64,000 nt of DNA from JABDPF01 sp037384065 (GCA_037384065.1 JARROJ010000011.1:1-64000); one strand, 5' to 3'; counted from the first letter of the stretch, positions 1 to 7,989 are shown. A program made the numbers and translations. The notes: generated by a model not told the origin, from the letters alone.

Positions 1-1175
1 GACTGGACGATCTTGTACGGGTGCGCGCCGCAGGCCAGCGCGGCGAACTGCACGTCGGCGAGCACCGGCAGGCTGTAGTCCTTGCCGGCGGCCTTGCCGA
101 TCCACTGGTTCTTGTCCAGCGTCGTGATGCAGCCCGTGTCGTGACCGATCATGACGTCGGCCTGCGCCTCCTCGACCGCGACCTTGATCTTGCGGTCGAT
201 GGCGAAGGAGCGGGTGAACTCGCGCTCGGAGATGATGTGGCGGAAACCGAAACCGCAGCAGTCGTACCAGGTCGAGTAATCGATCACCTGCGCACCCAGC
301 GACTGCATGACGCCGGTCGACACCGCAACGCGGTTGCCGCCGAGCACGTCGTCGTCGTAAACCACATCTTCCGGCACCATCTTGTACACGTGGCAGGCGG
401 GATGGATCGTCGCGCGGATGTTGCTGACGTCGATCGTCTGCCGCTGCGCGATGTCCTCACGCATCATGTGCACCCACTCCGAGTAGTGCACCACTTCCTC
501 GGGAATCAGCAGCTTGCCGTCGACCAGGCGGCCCAGCTTGCCGAGGATCTTCTTGACCTGTTCGCGCAGCTCCGGCGACTCGATCAGGTAGGCGCGGACT
601 TCCTTGTAGTTGCCGAAGGAGGTGCCGCAGTGCACCAGCGGGTAATAGTAACCTTCCGGCAGGCCCTGGGCCTTGGCCGAAATGTAGGCCTGGTGGAAAT
701 TGCGCAGGAACACGGCCGCGAGGCTGACGATGTTGCCGATGCCCGAGCCGTGATAGTTCCATGCCGTACAACTGGTCTGATCGGTCTCGTCGAGGTAACT
801 GATGTTCATTTCGTTCATCAGCCACAGCAGCGAGGCCGGGTAACCCGGAATGTTGCCGCACTGCCCGCAGGACTTGTGGTGCCACAGGCGGTTGGTCGGA
901 ATCTTCTTTTCCCAGCCGTAGATGGTCTTGGCGACACGGGGCTGGTGCTCGTCGTTGATGCGGTGGACGGCGATTTCGCCTTCCTTCTCGAGCTGCCACA
1001 TGTGGTCGCGCACGTCCTCGACGCGGTCCTTGTTGACCTCCATCGAGCGCTTGTTGATGACCTGTTCGACCCAGGCGGTGGCGGTTTGCGCCTCCTCCGG
1101 GCTCAGGTTGGAATCGCGCCACTCGGGGCCGTGCCCGGTGAAACGCTCGCCGTTGTCGCCATTACCTGTATTCAT
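1..1175 (-). CDS. sHdrB2, HdrB-like subunit of sulfur-oxidising Hdr complex (C-terminus cut by window)
   Basis: HdrB-like CCG-domain subunit of the cytoplasmic sHdr complex, which oxidises carrier-bound sulfane sulfur with the lipoate-binding protein LbpA. The frame is open from the ATG at 1175 to base 1, giving 391 complete codons; the C-terminus lies outside the window. A GGAGAG ribosome site is just upstream of the start. Visible cysteine motifs are KSCGQCGN (C103, C106) and DCCGFGF (C306-C307) followed by C349, as expected for CCG domains that hold unusual iron-sulfur clusters. It follows sHdrC2 with a 120-bp gap that holds a palindromic repeat. Family knowledge: sHdrC2 and sHdrB2 are normally adjacent and cotranscribed. 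The B2 rather than B1 assignment rests on the neighbouring HdrC type and gene order. Confidence 0.88.
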   Translation of the reverse strand, partial: MNTGNGDNGERFTGHGPEWRDSNLSPEEAQTATAWVEQVINKRSMEVNKDRVEDVRDHMWQLEKEGEIAVHRINDEHQPRVAKTIYGWEKKIPTNRLWHHKSCGQCGNIPGYPASLLWLMNEMNISYLDETDQTSCTAWNYHGSGIGNIVSLAAVFLRNFHQAYISAKAQGLPEGYYYPLVHCGTSFGNYKEVRAYLIESPELREQVKKILGKLGRLVDGKLLIPEEVVHYSEWVHMMREDIAQRQTIDVSNIRATIHPACHVYKMVPEDVVYDDDVLGGNRVAVSTGVMQSLGAQVIDYSTWYDCCGFGFRHIISEREFTRSFAIDRKIKVAVEEAQADVMIGHDTGCITTLDKNQWIGKAAGKDYSLPVLADVQFAALACGAHPYKIVQ

Positions 1176-1201
1176 TCCGTTCTCTCCAGTCGTTTTGCGT
1201 G

Positions 1202-1292
1202 ATCCCGGATCGCCGCTGCGCGGGTTCCGGGATGACGGATCGGGCTTCGTCCTCGATGACGTCCCGGGCTTCGTCATCCCGGTCCCGATCCG
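1202..1292. repeat. REP-like palindromic repeat inside the sHdr operon
   Basis: Nested inverted repeats fill the hdrC2-hdrB2 gap. ATCCCGGA at 1202-1209 pairs with TCCGGGAT at 1226-1233. CCGGGATGACG at 1227-1237 pairs with CGTCATCCCGG at 1272-1282. CGGATCGGG at 1236-1244 pairs with CCCGATCCG at 1284-1292. The words GGGATGACG and CGTCATCCC are typical of dispersed palindromic elements in proteobacteria. It could shape mRNA stability between the two cistrons; that is inference. Confidence 0.6.
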
Positions 1293-1295
1293 GAA

Positions 1296-2045
1296 TCAGT
1301 CCTCGTCTTCCTGTTCGTCTTCCCAGTCCTCCAGGTCCTCGCGTTTCTCATCCATGATGTCGAGAATGACGTCGTAGAGGTTCTCGTCGATCGTTTCGAG
1401 CTGATCCAGCACGCCGGTTTCCTCCCAGATCGTGTACAGCTCGACCGAGGTCGTGAGGTTGACCTCCCACGCGGTTTCGGTGGTGTTCAGGGTCGGCATC
1501 GGAATCGCCTTGCGCAGCACCTTGAGCGGCGCGTTGACCTTCGAGATGTTCGGGCCCCAGTCCGGGAAGCCGTCCGCGTTGATCATGTCCGGCGACAACT
1601 GGTTGCCGGTCGAGATCAGCTTCAGCATCACGCGGCTGAATGGCCGCAGCACGTTCTTGGCCGATTCCATGCCGTGCTTGATGGCGGCCTCGCGCATCAG
1701 CATGACGAGCCCGCCCGGGGAGTTCTTGAACGGGCAGCGCGCGGCGCAGGTGTAGCACTGGGCGCAGGCCCAGATTTTTTCCTGCATCGCGTCGTAGATG
1801 GCCTCGAGGTTTTCGGTCCAGAGCAGCTGCACGATTTCGCGCGGGCTGAAATCGTAGTAGTGCGCGGCCGGACAGGTCGCGGTGCAGATGCCGCAGTTCA
1901 GGCAGCCGTTGAGTTCATGGTCGAAGCGGATGTCGCTCTGGATATCCTGGAAGATTTCCTCCAGCATTTCCCGGTCGACGGGCGGGCTGTCCGAAACCGG
2001 ATCGCCGATGTATTCCTGTACTCTGCTTGTGTGCGCGTGCGCCAT
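1296..2045 (-). CDS. sHdrC2, HdrC-like iron-sulfur subunit of the sHdr complex
   Basis: 249-residue HdrC-like electron-transfer subunit. Two classic [4Fe-4S] motifs are visible: C48-x2-C51-x2-C54-x3-C58-P (CLNCGICTATCP) and C94-x2-C97-x2-C100-x3-C104-P (CAQCYTCAARCP). The C-terminal tail is strongly acidic. It should pass electrons between sHdrB2 and the flavoprotein sHdrA, which is not in this window. It lies between the DsrE-family gene and sHdrB2 on the same strand. The 46-bp gap to the preceding gene contains a perfect hairpin (CCGCGGCC at 2059-2066 with GGCCGCGG at 2071-2078) without a T tract, so more likely an mRNA processing or stability element than a terminator. Confidence 0.9.
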   Translation of the reverse strand: MAHAHTSRVQEYIGDPVSDSPPVDREMLEEIFQDIQSDIRFDHELNGCLNCGICTATCPAAHYYDFSPREIVQLLWTENLEAIYDAMQEKIWACAQCYTCAARCPFKNSPGGLVMLMREAAIKHGMESAKNVLRPFSRVMLKLISTGNQLSPDMINADGFPDWGPNISKVNAPLKVLRKAIPMPTLNTTETAWEVNLTTSVELYTIWEETGVLDQLETIDENLYDVILDIMDEKREDLEDWEDEQEDED

Positions 2046-2091
2046 GGTGCCCCCATGACCGCGGCCGCCGGGCCGCGGGGTTCCGTGTCAG

Positions 2092-2469
2092 TCAGTAAGT
2101 GAGAACCTTGCAGTCCTCTTCCATCACCTCTTCGATGAGGTGTGCGCCGCCGACGATGCCCTCGCATTCCGGGATCAAATCGTCGGTGGTCATGTCGAAC
2201 AGGTCGAGGTTCGGAGAACAGCAGTAGAATTTCGCGCCGGCCTCGTGGGCGTCCTTGATGAAATCGTAAACGGACTTGGGCGAACCTTCCTTGACGAACA
2301 GGTTTTCCGCCACGCCCTTTCGCATCAGGCGCCCCGCGGTCGCGGTGCAGATCACATCGACTTCGTATTCCATGGCCGCGGCGACGGTCGCCTGGAAGAT
2401 GGGCGCGCCGAGTTCTTCGCCGTTCTTGGGGTCGGTATTGGCCATGACGATGATCAGTTTGTCAGCCAT
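2092..2469 (-). CDS. DsrE-family sulfur-carrier protein preceding sHdrC2
   Basis: 125-residue DsrE/DsrF-like protein of the cytoplasmic sulfur-transfer type. It has cysteines at C41 and at C83-C84 (FYCCSPNLDLF); the latter lies where DsrE-type proteins carry the sulfur-binding Cys. It is the first gene of the leftward DsrE-sHdrC2-sHdrB2 transcription unit and sits where many sHdr clusters carry a small gene called hyp, directly before sHdrC2. A strong SD (AAGGAA at 2481-2486 on the minus strand) precedes the ATG. A palindromic operator-like sequence and a plausible promoter are 45-70 bp upstream. The exact subtype (DsrE3B, DsrE3C or Hyp) cannot be fixed by eye. Confidence 0.75.
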   Translation of the reverse strand: MADKLIIVMANTDPKNGEELGAPIFQATVAAAMEYEVDVICTATAGRLMRKGVAENLFVKEGSPKSVYDFIKDAHEAGAKFYCCSPNLDLFDMTTDDLIPECEGIVGGAHLIEEVMEEDCKVLTY

Positions 2470-2512
2470 TTCGTGGAGTTCCTTTCTTCGGGTGGATCGG
2501 AAATATTACGAT

Positions 2513-2541
2513 AATCTAATTTAGATAGCCAGTATACGCAA
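2513..2541 (-). promoter_or_regulatory. Candidate promoter and operator for the DsrE-sHdrC2B2 unit
   Basis: On the minus strand a -35-like TTGCGT (2541-2536) and a -10-like TAGATT (2518-2513) are separated by 17 bp. A perfect 6-1-6 palindrome, ATCTAATTTAGAT at 2514-2526, covers the -10. It shares the 11-mer TAATTTAGATA with the operator-like palindrome at 15587-15612 between the persulfide dioxygenase and arsR genes, which suggests control by an ArsR/BigR-type repressor. Confidence 0.5.
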
Positions 2542-2658
2542 CAACATTTGCCTGGCGGCGGGCGGGCCTGGCCAACCGACTCACGGGCCGCGGCGTTCGA
2601 AACGCGTGGCCGAAGCGTCGACCGCCCGGAGCAGAAGGGGACAGGATGCGCCGGGTCG

Positions 2659-3384
2659 TCAGACTTTCAATTCTAGCGCGATTCGACGCCGAGGTCTCAT
2701 CCAGCCGGTGATTTTGATGAGCCCGGTCATGATCGGCACCAGCGCGTCCTCGATCTCGGGCACCATCACCTGCAGGCGTTGCAGTTGCGGCGCCGGATCG
2801 TCCGGCGCTTCCTCGAACTCCATGATCAGGTCCTCGGCCATCGCCGTCTTGAATCCCGGGTGACCGGTGAAGCCGAGCGAATTCGGTCCGACCTGGAACA
2901 GCACCGGCCGTTCCTGGTCGTCGACGGCCAGGATGCGCGCATCGCTCGGCGGCAGCGGCCGGTCGCGCATGTAGGTGGCGCAGGGAAAGCGCTCGGGCAG
3001 GAAACCGGCCAGCGCGTCGTCGTCGACGCGGAAACCGTACCCGGTCTCGAACACGAGCGGCGCCGGTTCGGCGCCGCCGCCGGCCGCGATCGCCAGGATC
3101 TGCGCCCCCAGCCCGATGCCGACCACCGGCTTGCCTTCGTCGAGCAGGGCGCGCGTGTACCGGACTTCCTGGTCCAGCGTCGGCACGTCGCGCTCGCCCG
3201 CGCTGCCCCAGGGCCCGCCGCCGAGCAGGATCAGGCCGTCGCACAACTCGCCCGGTTGCGGCACCGTGCCCTGTTCGGTGAACGGGCGGAAGTACCGGAA
3301 CCGGATGCGCCGCCCCTCGAGGTGATCTTCCATCAGCCCGAGATAATCGGCCGACGTATGCTGAATCGCGTGCAACACGTTCAT
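2659..3384 (-). CDS. Class I glutamine amidotransferase-like pseudoenzyme of the lipoate operon
   Basis: 241-residue protein with a class I glutamine-amidotransferase fold. The oxyanion-strand motif GGGPWG (55-60) and nucleophile elbow are recognisable, but the elbow reads GIGLGAQ, so the catalytic Cys is Gly91. The usual HPE triad motif reads HPG (H175, P176, G177), so the Glu is also gone. Glutaminase activity is therefore not expected. The ATG overlaps the end of the ligase gene by 4 bp, so the two are translationally coupled. Amidotransferase-like genes have been noted beside lipoate-assembly genes of sHdr organisms; their role is unknown. A scaffold or lipoyl-chain binding role is only a guess. 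Confidence 0.8.
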   Translation of the reverse strand: MNVLHAIQHTSADYLGLMEDHLEGRRIRFRYFRPFTEQGTVPQPGELCDGLILLGGGPWGSAGERDVPTLDQEVRYTRALLDEGKPVVGIGLGAQILAIAAGGGAEPAPLVFETGYGFRVDDDALAGFLPERFPCATYMRDRPLPPSDARILAVDDQERPVLFQVGPNSLGFTGHPGFKTAMAEDLIMEFEEAPDDPAPQLQRLQVMVPEIEDALVPIMTGLIKITGWMRPRRRIALELKV

Positions 3385-4439
3385 TTGAGTGCGTTCCTGA
3401 TCGATGCGATGAAGTCGGCCGGGGTGACCGACAGGACCTCGATCCCGGCGTCGGCGAAAAAGGCGTCGACCGCGGCTTCCAGATCGTCCACGAAGACGCC
3501 GCGCAGGCGGGACTCGAGGTCGTAGATGACGCGCGGGGGCGTTACGAAAAAGTCACCGGTCACGAGCGCCTCGCGCACCCGGTTCTGGCCCGGCCCCTCG
3601 AGCCGCAACCAGGTGGTCACGGTCCCGCCGGAACAGGTGTGCGTGCCGCGCAGCAGACCGCGCGCTTGCGCCGGTTCGTCGATCCCGGCGACGAAATCCT
3701 CGGTGCCGATCTCCGCGTCGAACAGCTGCTGCGCCCGTTCGAGTTCGAACGATTCCGGCGCGCCGGCTTCGGCCGTCAGGCCGAAACGCTCGCAGAACGC
3801 GTCGGTCAGCGCCGCCTGGATCGCCGCCAGGTCGGGCGTGGCGGCGCCCAGCAGTTCGCGCAGCGTGACGACGCGCCGGGCCGCTGAATCCAGCTGGCGT
3901 TTTTCCAGCTTGGCGCGCGGCACCCGCAGCGCGGCGATCATCTGCGCGGCGTCCATGTCGACCAGCACGGTGCCCTGGAAAAACAGCGTATCGCCGTCGA
4001 AAAAACCGCCGGTGCCGCTGATCTTGCGGCCGTCGACCTCGATGTCGTTGCGCGGCCGGTAGCGGGCCGCGACACCGAGCCGGGAAATGCCGTCCGCCGC
4101 GGCCTCGCAGATCACGCGGGTCAGTTCCGGCAACTGCGCGATGCCGAGGGTTCGCCGGTTCAATGCCAGTTCCCAGCCCAGCTGGCCCGGGTCGAGAAAG
4201 ATTGCGCCGCCACCCGTGATGCGCCGGGCGGTGCCGACACCGTGGTCGCGGCAGTAGTCGAGGTCGATTTCCTGCGCCAGCGCCTGGTGGCGGCCGACCA
4301 GCGCGGTCGGCGGAAAGCGCAGGAAGCGCAGGGTGTCGGGCACCCGGCCGGCGGCGTGCGCGTCGCTGATCGCCTGCCCGAGCGCAATGTTCAGACGGCC
4401 TTCGATGACCCCCGTGTCGAGGACGCGCAGACGACCCAC
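3381..4439 (-). CDS. Lipoate-protein ligase sLpl(AB)-type
   Basis: About 352 residues. Family role: attaches octanoate or lipoate to the LbpA carrier of the sHdr pathway. The N-terminal LplA-like catalytic domain shows RRITGGGAIF and the RKISGTGGFF lysine motif; the C-terminal part has the accessory LplB-like domain, consistent with the fused sLpl(AB) form. The GTG at 4439 is preferred because it starts just where homology begins (VGRLRVLDTG) and lies 7 bp past the stop of the upstream gene. An in-frame ATG at 4565 would add 42 Arg/Ser-rich residues overlapping the preceding gene and looks spurious. It is third from the end of a tight leftward operon and overlaps the amidotransferase-like gene by 4 bp. 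Confidence 0.85.
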   Translation of the reverse strand: MGRLRVLDTGVIEGRLNIALGQAISDAHAAGRVPDTLRFLRFPPTALVGRHQALAQEIDLDYCRDHGVGTARRITGGGAIFLDPGQLGWELALNRRTLGIAQLPELTRVICEAAADGISRLGVAARYRPRNDIEVDGRKISGTGGFFDGDTLFFQGTVLVDMDAAQMIAALRVPRAKLEKRQLDSAARRVVTLRELLGAATPDLAAIQAALTDAFCERFGLTAEAGAPESFELERAQQLFDAEIGTEDFVAGIDEPAQARGLLRGTHTCSGGTVTTWLRLEGPGQNRVREALVTGDFFVTPPRVIYDLESRLRGVFVDDLEAAVDAFFADAGIEVLSVTPADFIASIRNALK

Positions 4440-4446
4440 CGGCGGC

Positions 4447-5706
4447 TCAGACCAGGCGGTTGGGAATGCCGAGCTGCTTGCGGATCTTCTTGATGTCCTT
4501 GCGGTCCGGCTGGAACGGGTAACTGGCGATATCGCTGGGCGGCGAGTCGCCATAGGGCCGATCACAGGCCGAAACGTCCTCGGCGACCTTGCCCGGGCAG
4601 CCGGAGGTCCGGAACGGCAGACCGGACTGGATGATGTCTTCGAGTTCCGCCGCCGGCAGCCCGAAATGCGTGACCCGGCCCCGGTCGTCGAAGGACATGT
4701 GGTCGATGCGCGCGTCGCAGTAATCGATCAGGTAGCGACCGAGCTGCACGCGGCGCCACTGGTCGCGCGGCGTCGCCGGCAGATGATCCATCAGCGAACC
4801 TTCCTCGGGAAAGAAGCTGAACATGTGATTGTGGCCGCCCATGTCGACCACGCGTTGCACCACGTCGAGCATTTCGTACTCGGTTTCGCCCATGCCGGCG
4901 ATCAGGTGAACGCCGAATTTTTCGGGCCCGAAGATGTCGCGCGCGTGCTCGAGGACCGTCCAGTAGGTCGCCCAGCGGTGCGGCGACTGAACGCCCTTGC
5001 CGCGGGTGCGGTCGAACAGCTCCGGCGTCGCGGCGTCGAGCGCGACCGTGAAGATGTCGGCGCCGAGGTCCCGCAGGCGCTGGACGTCTTCGCGGCCCAT
5101 CGTGGTCGGGTTGGACAGGATCGAAACCGGAATGGTTGCGGGGTCGATGCGCGACGTCCACTTTTTCAGCACCGACACGGTGTCGTCGTCGGAACGGGGG
5201 TGGGTGATCATCGAGATGCACATGCGGTGGAAGGGGCTGTCGGCGCCGTCGCTGGCGACCTTGTCGACCACCACGTCCATCGGTACGGCGGGCCAGTCGA
5301 CGCGAATGAAATTGCGATCCGCGTAATCGCGCTCCGCCTCGCGATGGCGCGCCAGGCCGCAGTAGGCGCAGTTCGCACGGCAGCCTTCCGGGTAGGTCAA
5401 CAGCAGATTCAGGCAGCGCGTGCAGGAGCAGCGGTACATGCGGCCGGCGGTCACGCCGAGCGTGATCGCCGCCGCGGTCGACATCTGCACGTATTCCGGC
5501 GAGCGCATGTGCGGCGTCAGAATGTTGTAGTCCGGGCGGTAGACGCCCTGCGGCGCGACGTCGTGCGCCTTGACCGGCGCACCGTTCCGCTTGTCCTTCG
5601 GCGTACGCGACGGCAGGCGCGGTTCCATCGCGTCGTAGGGGTTGAAATCGAGTCCGTTGCGGCCCTGCTCGGCCGTCGTGGCGTTCTCGTTCTTGATACA
5701 GCCCAT
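4447..5706 (-). CDS. Radical SAM lipoyl synthase, LipS1/LipS2 type
   Basis: 419-residue radical SAM protein. The SAM cluster motif is C109-x3-C113-x2-C116 (GCRANCAYC). An extra cysteine group, YRCSCTRC (C93, C95, C98), would hold an auxiliary cluster. LipS1 and LipS2 together insert the two sulfur atoms into an octanoylated carrier; which of the two this is was not resolved. The ATG at 5706 has a GGAGAG site directly upstream, and the open frame further upstream lacks coding character. The preceding gene, a second radical SAM protein, ends 19 bp before this start. The next gene is the ligase, whose product would be the substrate for these enzymes. Confidence 0.85.
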   Translation of the reverse strand: MGCIKNENATTAEQGRNGLDFNPYDAMEPRLPSRTPKDKRNGAPVKAHDVAPQGVYRPDYNILTPHMRSPEYVQMSTAAAITLGVTAGRMYRCSCTRCLNLLLTYPEGCRANCAYCGLARHREAERDYADRNFIRVDWPAVPMDVVVDKVASDGADSPFHRMCISMITHPRSDDDTVSVLKKWTSRIDPATIPVSILSNPTTMGREDVQRLRDLGADIFTVALDAATPELFDRTRGKGVQSPHRWATYWTVLEHARDIFGPEKFGVHLIAGMGETEYEMLDVVQRVVDMGGHNHMFSFFPEEGSLMDHLPATPRDQWRRVQLGRYLIDYCDARIDHMSFDDRGRVTHFGLPAAELEDIIQSGLPFRTSGCPGKVAEDVSACDRPYGDSPPSDIASYPFQPDRKDIKKIRKQLGIPNRLV

Positions 5707-5725
5707 GATGCTCTCCGCGTGTCTC

Positions 5726-6778
5726 TCAGGCCGCGCAACTGGTCGACGCCAGAGTCGCGATGTTGGTGGTGGCGCTGGATTGGCCCAGCTTGATCGAACA
5801 GCAGGCGTGCGCCTGGTGGAACGGCCGGCCGGTGATTCCGGCCACCGCAACGGCGCCGTCGGCCGGAAACGCGATGCCGTCGAGTCCGGCCATCACCGCG
5901 TAGGCGTCGGTGACGCGCTTGTGCATGCCCGGTGGCCGGGCGCAGCCCAGCAGGACCTGCCGGTCCGGCAGGCGTTGGCGCGCCGCGAGAAAAATACGGC
6001 CGACCTCGGCGGCGTCCGGCGTCGCAAACGTGCCCGGCCGGGCGTAAAACGGCATGATCACGACCAGCACCAGGGCCCGGGTGTCGTAGCGGCTGAGGAT
6101 GTCCAGCGCATTCTCTTCACCGAGGATGCGTCCGTAATGCAGGCCGATCACGATGTGCGGCGAGATCTGCATCGACGTTTCGCACAGCGCGGCGACGGTC
6201 GACTCGAAGTCGGCAACCGGACGATCGAGGTGGTACACCTCGCGGATCGTCTCCTCGGCGCCGATGATGTCGAGCATCGCGACGTCGACCCCGGCCGCCT
6301 CCATCTCCTTTGCCCCGGCGCGATCGGTCAGGGCCGTGTGGATGGCGATGCGCAGGTCGGGAAAATCGCGCTTGAGCCGCTCGATCACCGGGTAGAACTT
6401 CGAGTAGTTGATCTCGTTGCGCTTGTTGGAGCCGCCCGAGAGCAGGAAGCCCTGCATGTCCTCGGTTTCGATCAGGTGCCGCACCTTGGCGTCGAGGATG
6501 TCCGGCTTCACCGCCGGGATCATCGGCTCGAGGATGCGCGCCTCGCAGTGGTCGCACATCAGGGCGCAGCCGGCCGCGGTGATCGAAAAAGCGGGAAAGC
6601 TGTTCTTGCCGCAGCTCGAAAGCTCGCTGCTCTCGTATTCCTTGAACGTCGGGGTCGAAAAGCGGACCAGTCGGTCGCGCCAGGCGTCTGCGCCGCGTTC
6701 CATCTCGGCCACCAGGCCGGCGTCGAACTCGGCGTCCTCCAGTTCCTCGATCTGTTGCAGGGCTTCAAGCCAGGACAT
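5726..6778 (-). CDS. Radical SAM lipoyl synthase, partner LipS1/LipS2 type
   Basis: 350-residue radical SAM protein with C71-x3-C75-x2-C78 (GCALMCDHC) and a GG motif (LLSGGSNKR near 115). The C-terminus is cysteine-bearing (HACCSIKLG and TSCAA), plausible ligands for an auxiliary cluster that gives up sulfur. With the following radical SAM gene it makes the two-enzyme lipoyl synthase known from archaea and from sHdr bacteria, which replaces classical LipA on the LbpA carrier. The start ATG at 6778 is 25 bp from the stop of the deacetylase-like gene, supporting one operon. Which paralogue is LipS1 and which is LipS2 is left open. Confidence 0.83.
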   Translation of the reverse strand: MSWLEALQQIEELEDAEFDAGLVAEMERGADAWRDRLVRFSTPTFKEYESSELSSCGKNSFPAFSITAAGCALMCDHCEARILEPMIPAVKPDILDAKVRHLIETEDMQGFLLSGGSNKRNEINYSKFYPVIERLKRDFPDLRIAIHTALTDRAGAKEMEAAGVDVAMLDIIGAEETIREVYHLDRPVADFESTVAALCETSMQISPHIVIGLHYGRILGEENALDILSRYDTRALVLVVIMPFYARPGTFATPDAAEVGRIFLAARQRLPDRQVLLGCARPPGMHKRVTDAYAVMAGLDGIAFPADGAVAVAGITGRPFHQAHACCSIKLGQSSATTNIATLASTSCAA

Positions 6779-6803
6779 CAGTTTTCACCTGTCATGTTTT
6801 GCG

Positions 6804-7940
6804 TCAATTTAACACGAGCGCCGGAAGGGCCTCGATCTGCGGCCGCAGCGGGCCGTGGTTCGGCTCGTCCAGCAGGCGCGTGCGCCAGCTCTCCGGCACG
6901 TCTTCCTCGTCGATGAGATCGCTCTCGAAGCCGGCCAGCATGGCCTGCGCCGCCGCCGGCAGTTCACGGGGAAAGTCGCGCCCGCTCAGGCGTCCCCACA
7001 GGCCGCTCCAGCAGCGCACGACCGTCCACGGATTATAGCCGCCGCCACCCAGCACGACGCTGCGCTGGGTCAGTTCCACCAGCGATTCCACGGCGCGCCA
7101 CAGCGCCCCGTTGCTGAGTTCGAGCTTCGACAGCGGGTCGCCGGCGAGGGGATCGGCGCCACAGGTGATGACGACCGCCTGCGGTTCAAAGGCCCGCGCC
7201 AGCGGCAGCACGGCCTCGCGCATCAGGAAATCGAGTTCATCGTCGTTGAAACCGGCCGGCACCGGCAGGTTGCGCGCGCCCCCGAACGAACGGTCCTCGA
7301 CCGGTCCGGAGTGCGGCCAGCGCTTCTCCTCGTGGATCGAGACGGTCAGCACCCGCGCGTCCTCGGCGAAGGCGTCCTGTACGCCGTCGCCGTGATGGGC
7401 GTCGAGGTCGACGTACAGCACACGATCCAGGCCCCGTTCCAGCAGGGTCAGCAGCGCGAAAACCGGATCGTTGAAGTAGCAGAAGCCGCTGGCCCGATCG
7501 GGCCGGCCGTGGTGGGTGCCGCCCGAAGGGTGAAACACCACGCGCCCCTCCAGGGCCAGTTCCGCGGCCAGGATCGAGCCTCCGACGGCCGTCGTCGCCC
7601 GGCGGTAGAGGCCGGGAAACAGGGGGTTTTCCATCGTGCCGATGCGGTAACGCCGGCGGACTTCCGGGTCGACGCGGCCGGCCGCGTCCGCCGCGCGCAG
7701 TGCGGCCACGTAGTCGGGATGGTGGAATTTCAGCAACTGCCGCTCATCCGCCCGGGGGCTGTCGCGAAACTGGCCCGGCTCGAACCAGTCGAGCAGTTCG
7801 CAGAGATCGACGACGCCGGCGACCCGGATGATCGACAGCGGGTGGTGCCGACCGAACGCCGCCTCGCGGTAGACGTCGCTGCCGACGAACAGGGCCCGCC
7901 GGCCGGCGCTGGCGGTGAGGCTGGAACCGTTGCTGGCCAT
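6804..7940 (-). CDS. Histone-deacetylase superfamily (AcuC-like) zinc amidohydrolase
   Basis: 378-residue deacetylase of the HDAC/AcuC/acetylpolyamine amidohydrolase fold. All hallmark motifs are visible: GGTHHG with the catalytic His pair, GFCYFND, the zinc ligands in DLDAHHGDG, GADPLAGDPL with the third zinc ligand, and the catalytic Tyr in GGGGYNPW. It should be an active Zn-dependent hydrolase of acylated amines or lysines. It is the first gene of the leftward unit deacetylase - LipS - LipS - ligase - amidotransferase-like protein, with 25 bp to the next gene, and is divergent from dsrE3A-tusA. The substrate is unknown; removing an acyl or lipoyl group from a carrier lysine is an attractive inference from context only. 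Confidence 0.85.
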   Translation of the reverse strand: MASNGSSLTASAGRRALFVGSDVYREAAFGRHHPLSIIRVAGVVDLCELLDWFEPGQFRDSPRADERQLLKFHHPDYVAALRAADAAGRVDPEVRRRYRIGTMENPLFPGLYRRATTAVGGSILAAELALEGRVVFHPSGGTHHGRPDRASGFCYFNDPVFALLTLLERGLDRVLYVDLDAHHGDGVQDAFAEDARVLTVSIHEEKRWPHSGPVEDRSFGGARNLPVPAGFNDDELDFLMREAVLPLARAFEPQAVVITCGADPLAGDPLSKLELSNGALWRAVESLVELTQRSVVLGGGGYNPWTVVRCWSGLWGRLSGRDFPRELPAAAQAMLAGFESDLIDEEDVPESWRTRLLDEPNHGPLRPQIEALPALVLN

Positions 7941-7958
7941 CGCCGGCCATAGTATTCG

Positions 7959-7989
7959 AATTTACTAATAAATGAAATCGGTCTAGAAT
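7959..7989. promoter_or_regulatory. Divergent promoter region with operator-like palindrome
   Basis: For the rightward dsrE3A gene, a -35-like TTTACT (7961-7966) and a -10-like TAGAAT (7984-7989) have 17-bp spacing. The AT-rich sequence AATTTACTAATAAAT (7959-7973) has palindromic arms ATTTA and TAAAT and overlaps the -35. Its AATTTA half-site matches those at 2514-2526 and 15587-15612. A leftward -10-like TACTAT lies around 7955-7950. This looks like a shared control region for the lipoate operon and dsrE3A-tusA. Confidence 0.45.

Noticed and set aside
21..1202. Long open frame on the plus strand opposite sHdrB2
   Set aside because: The translation is rich in Arg/Ala/Val with no family pattern; the minus strand encodes a clear HdrB-like protein with a ribosome site.
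4440..4565. Longer N-terminus for the lipoate ligase from ATG 4565
   Set aside because: The added residues are shadow sequence of the overlapping radical SAM gene and not like ligases.
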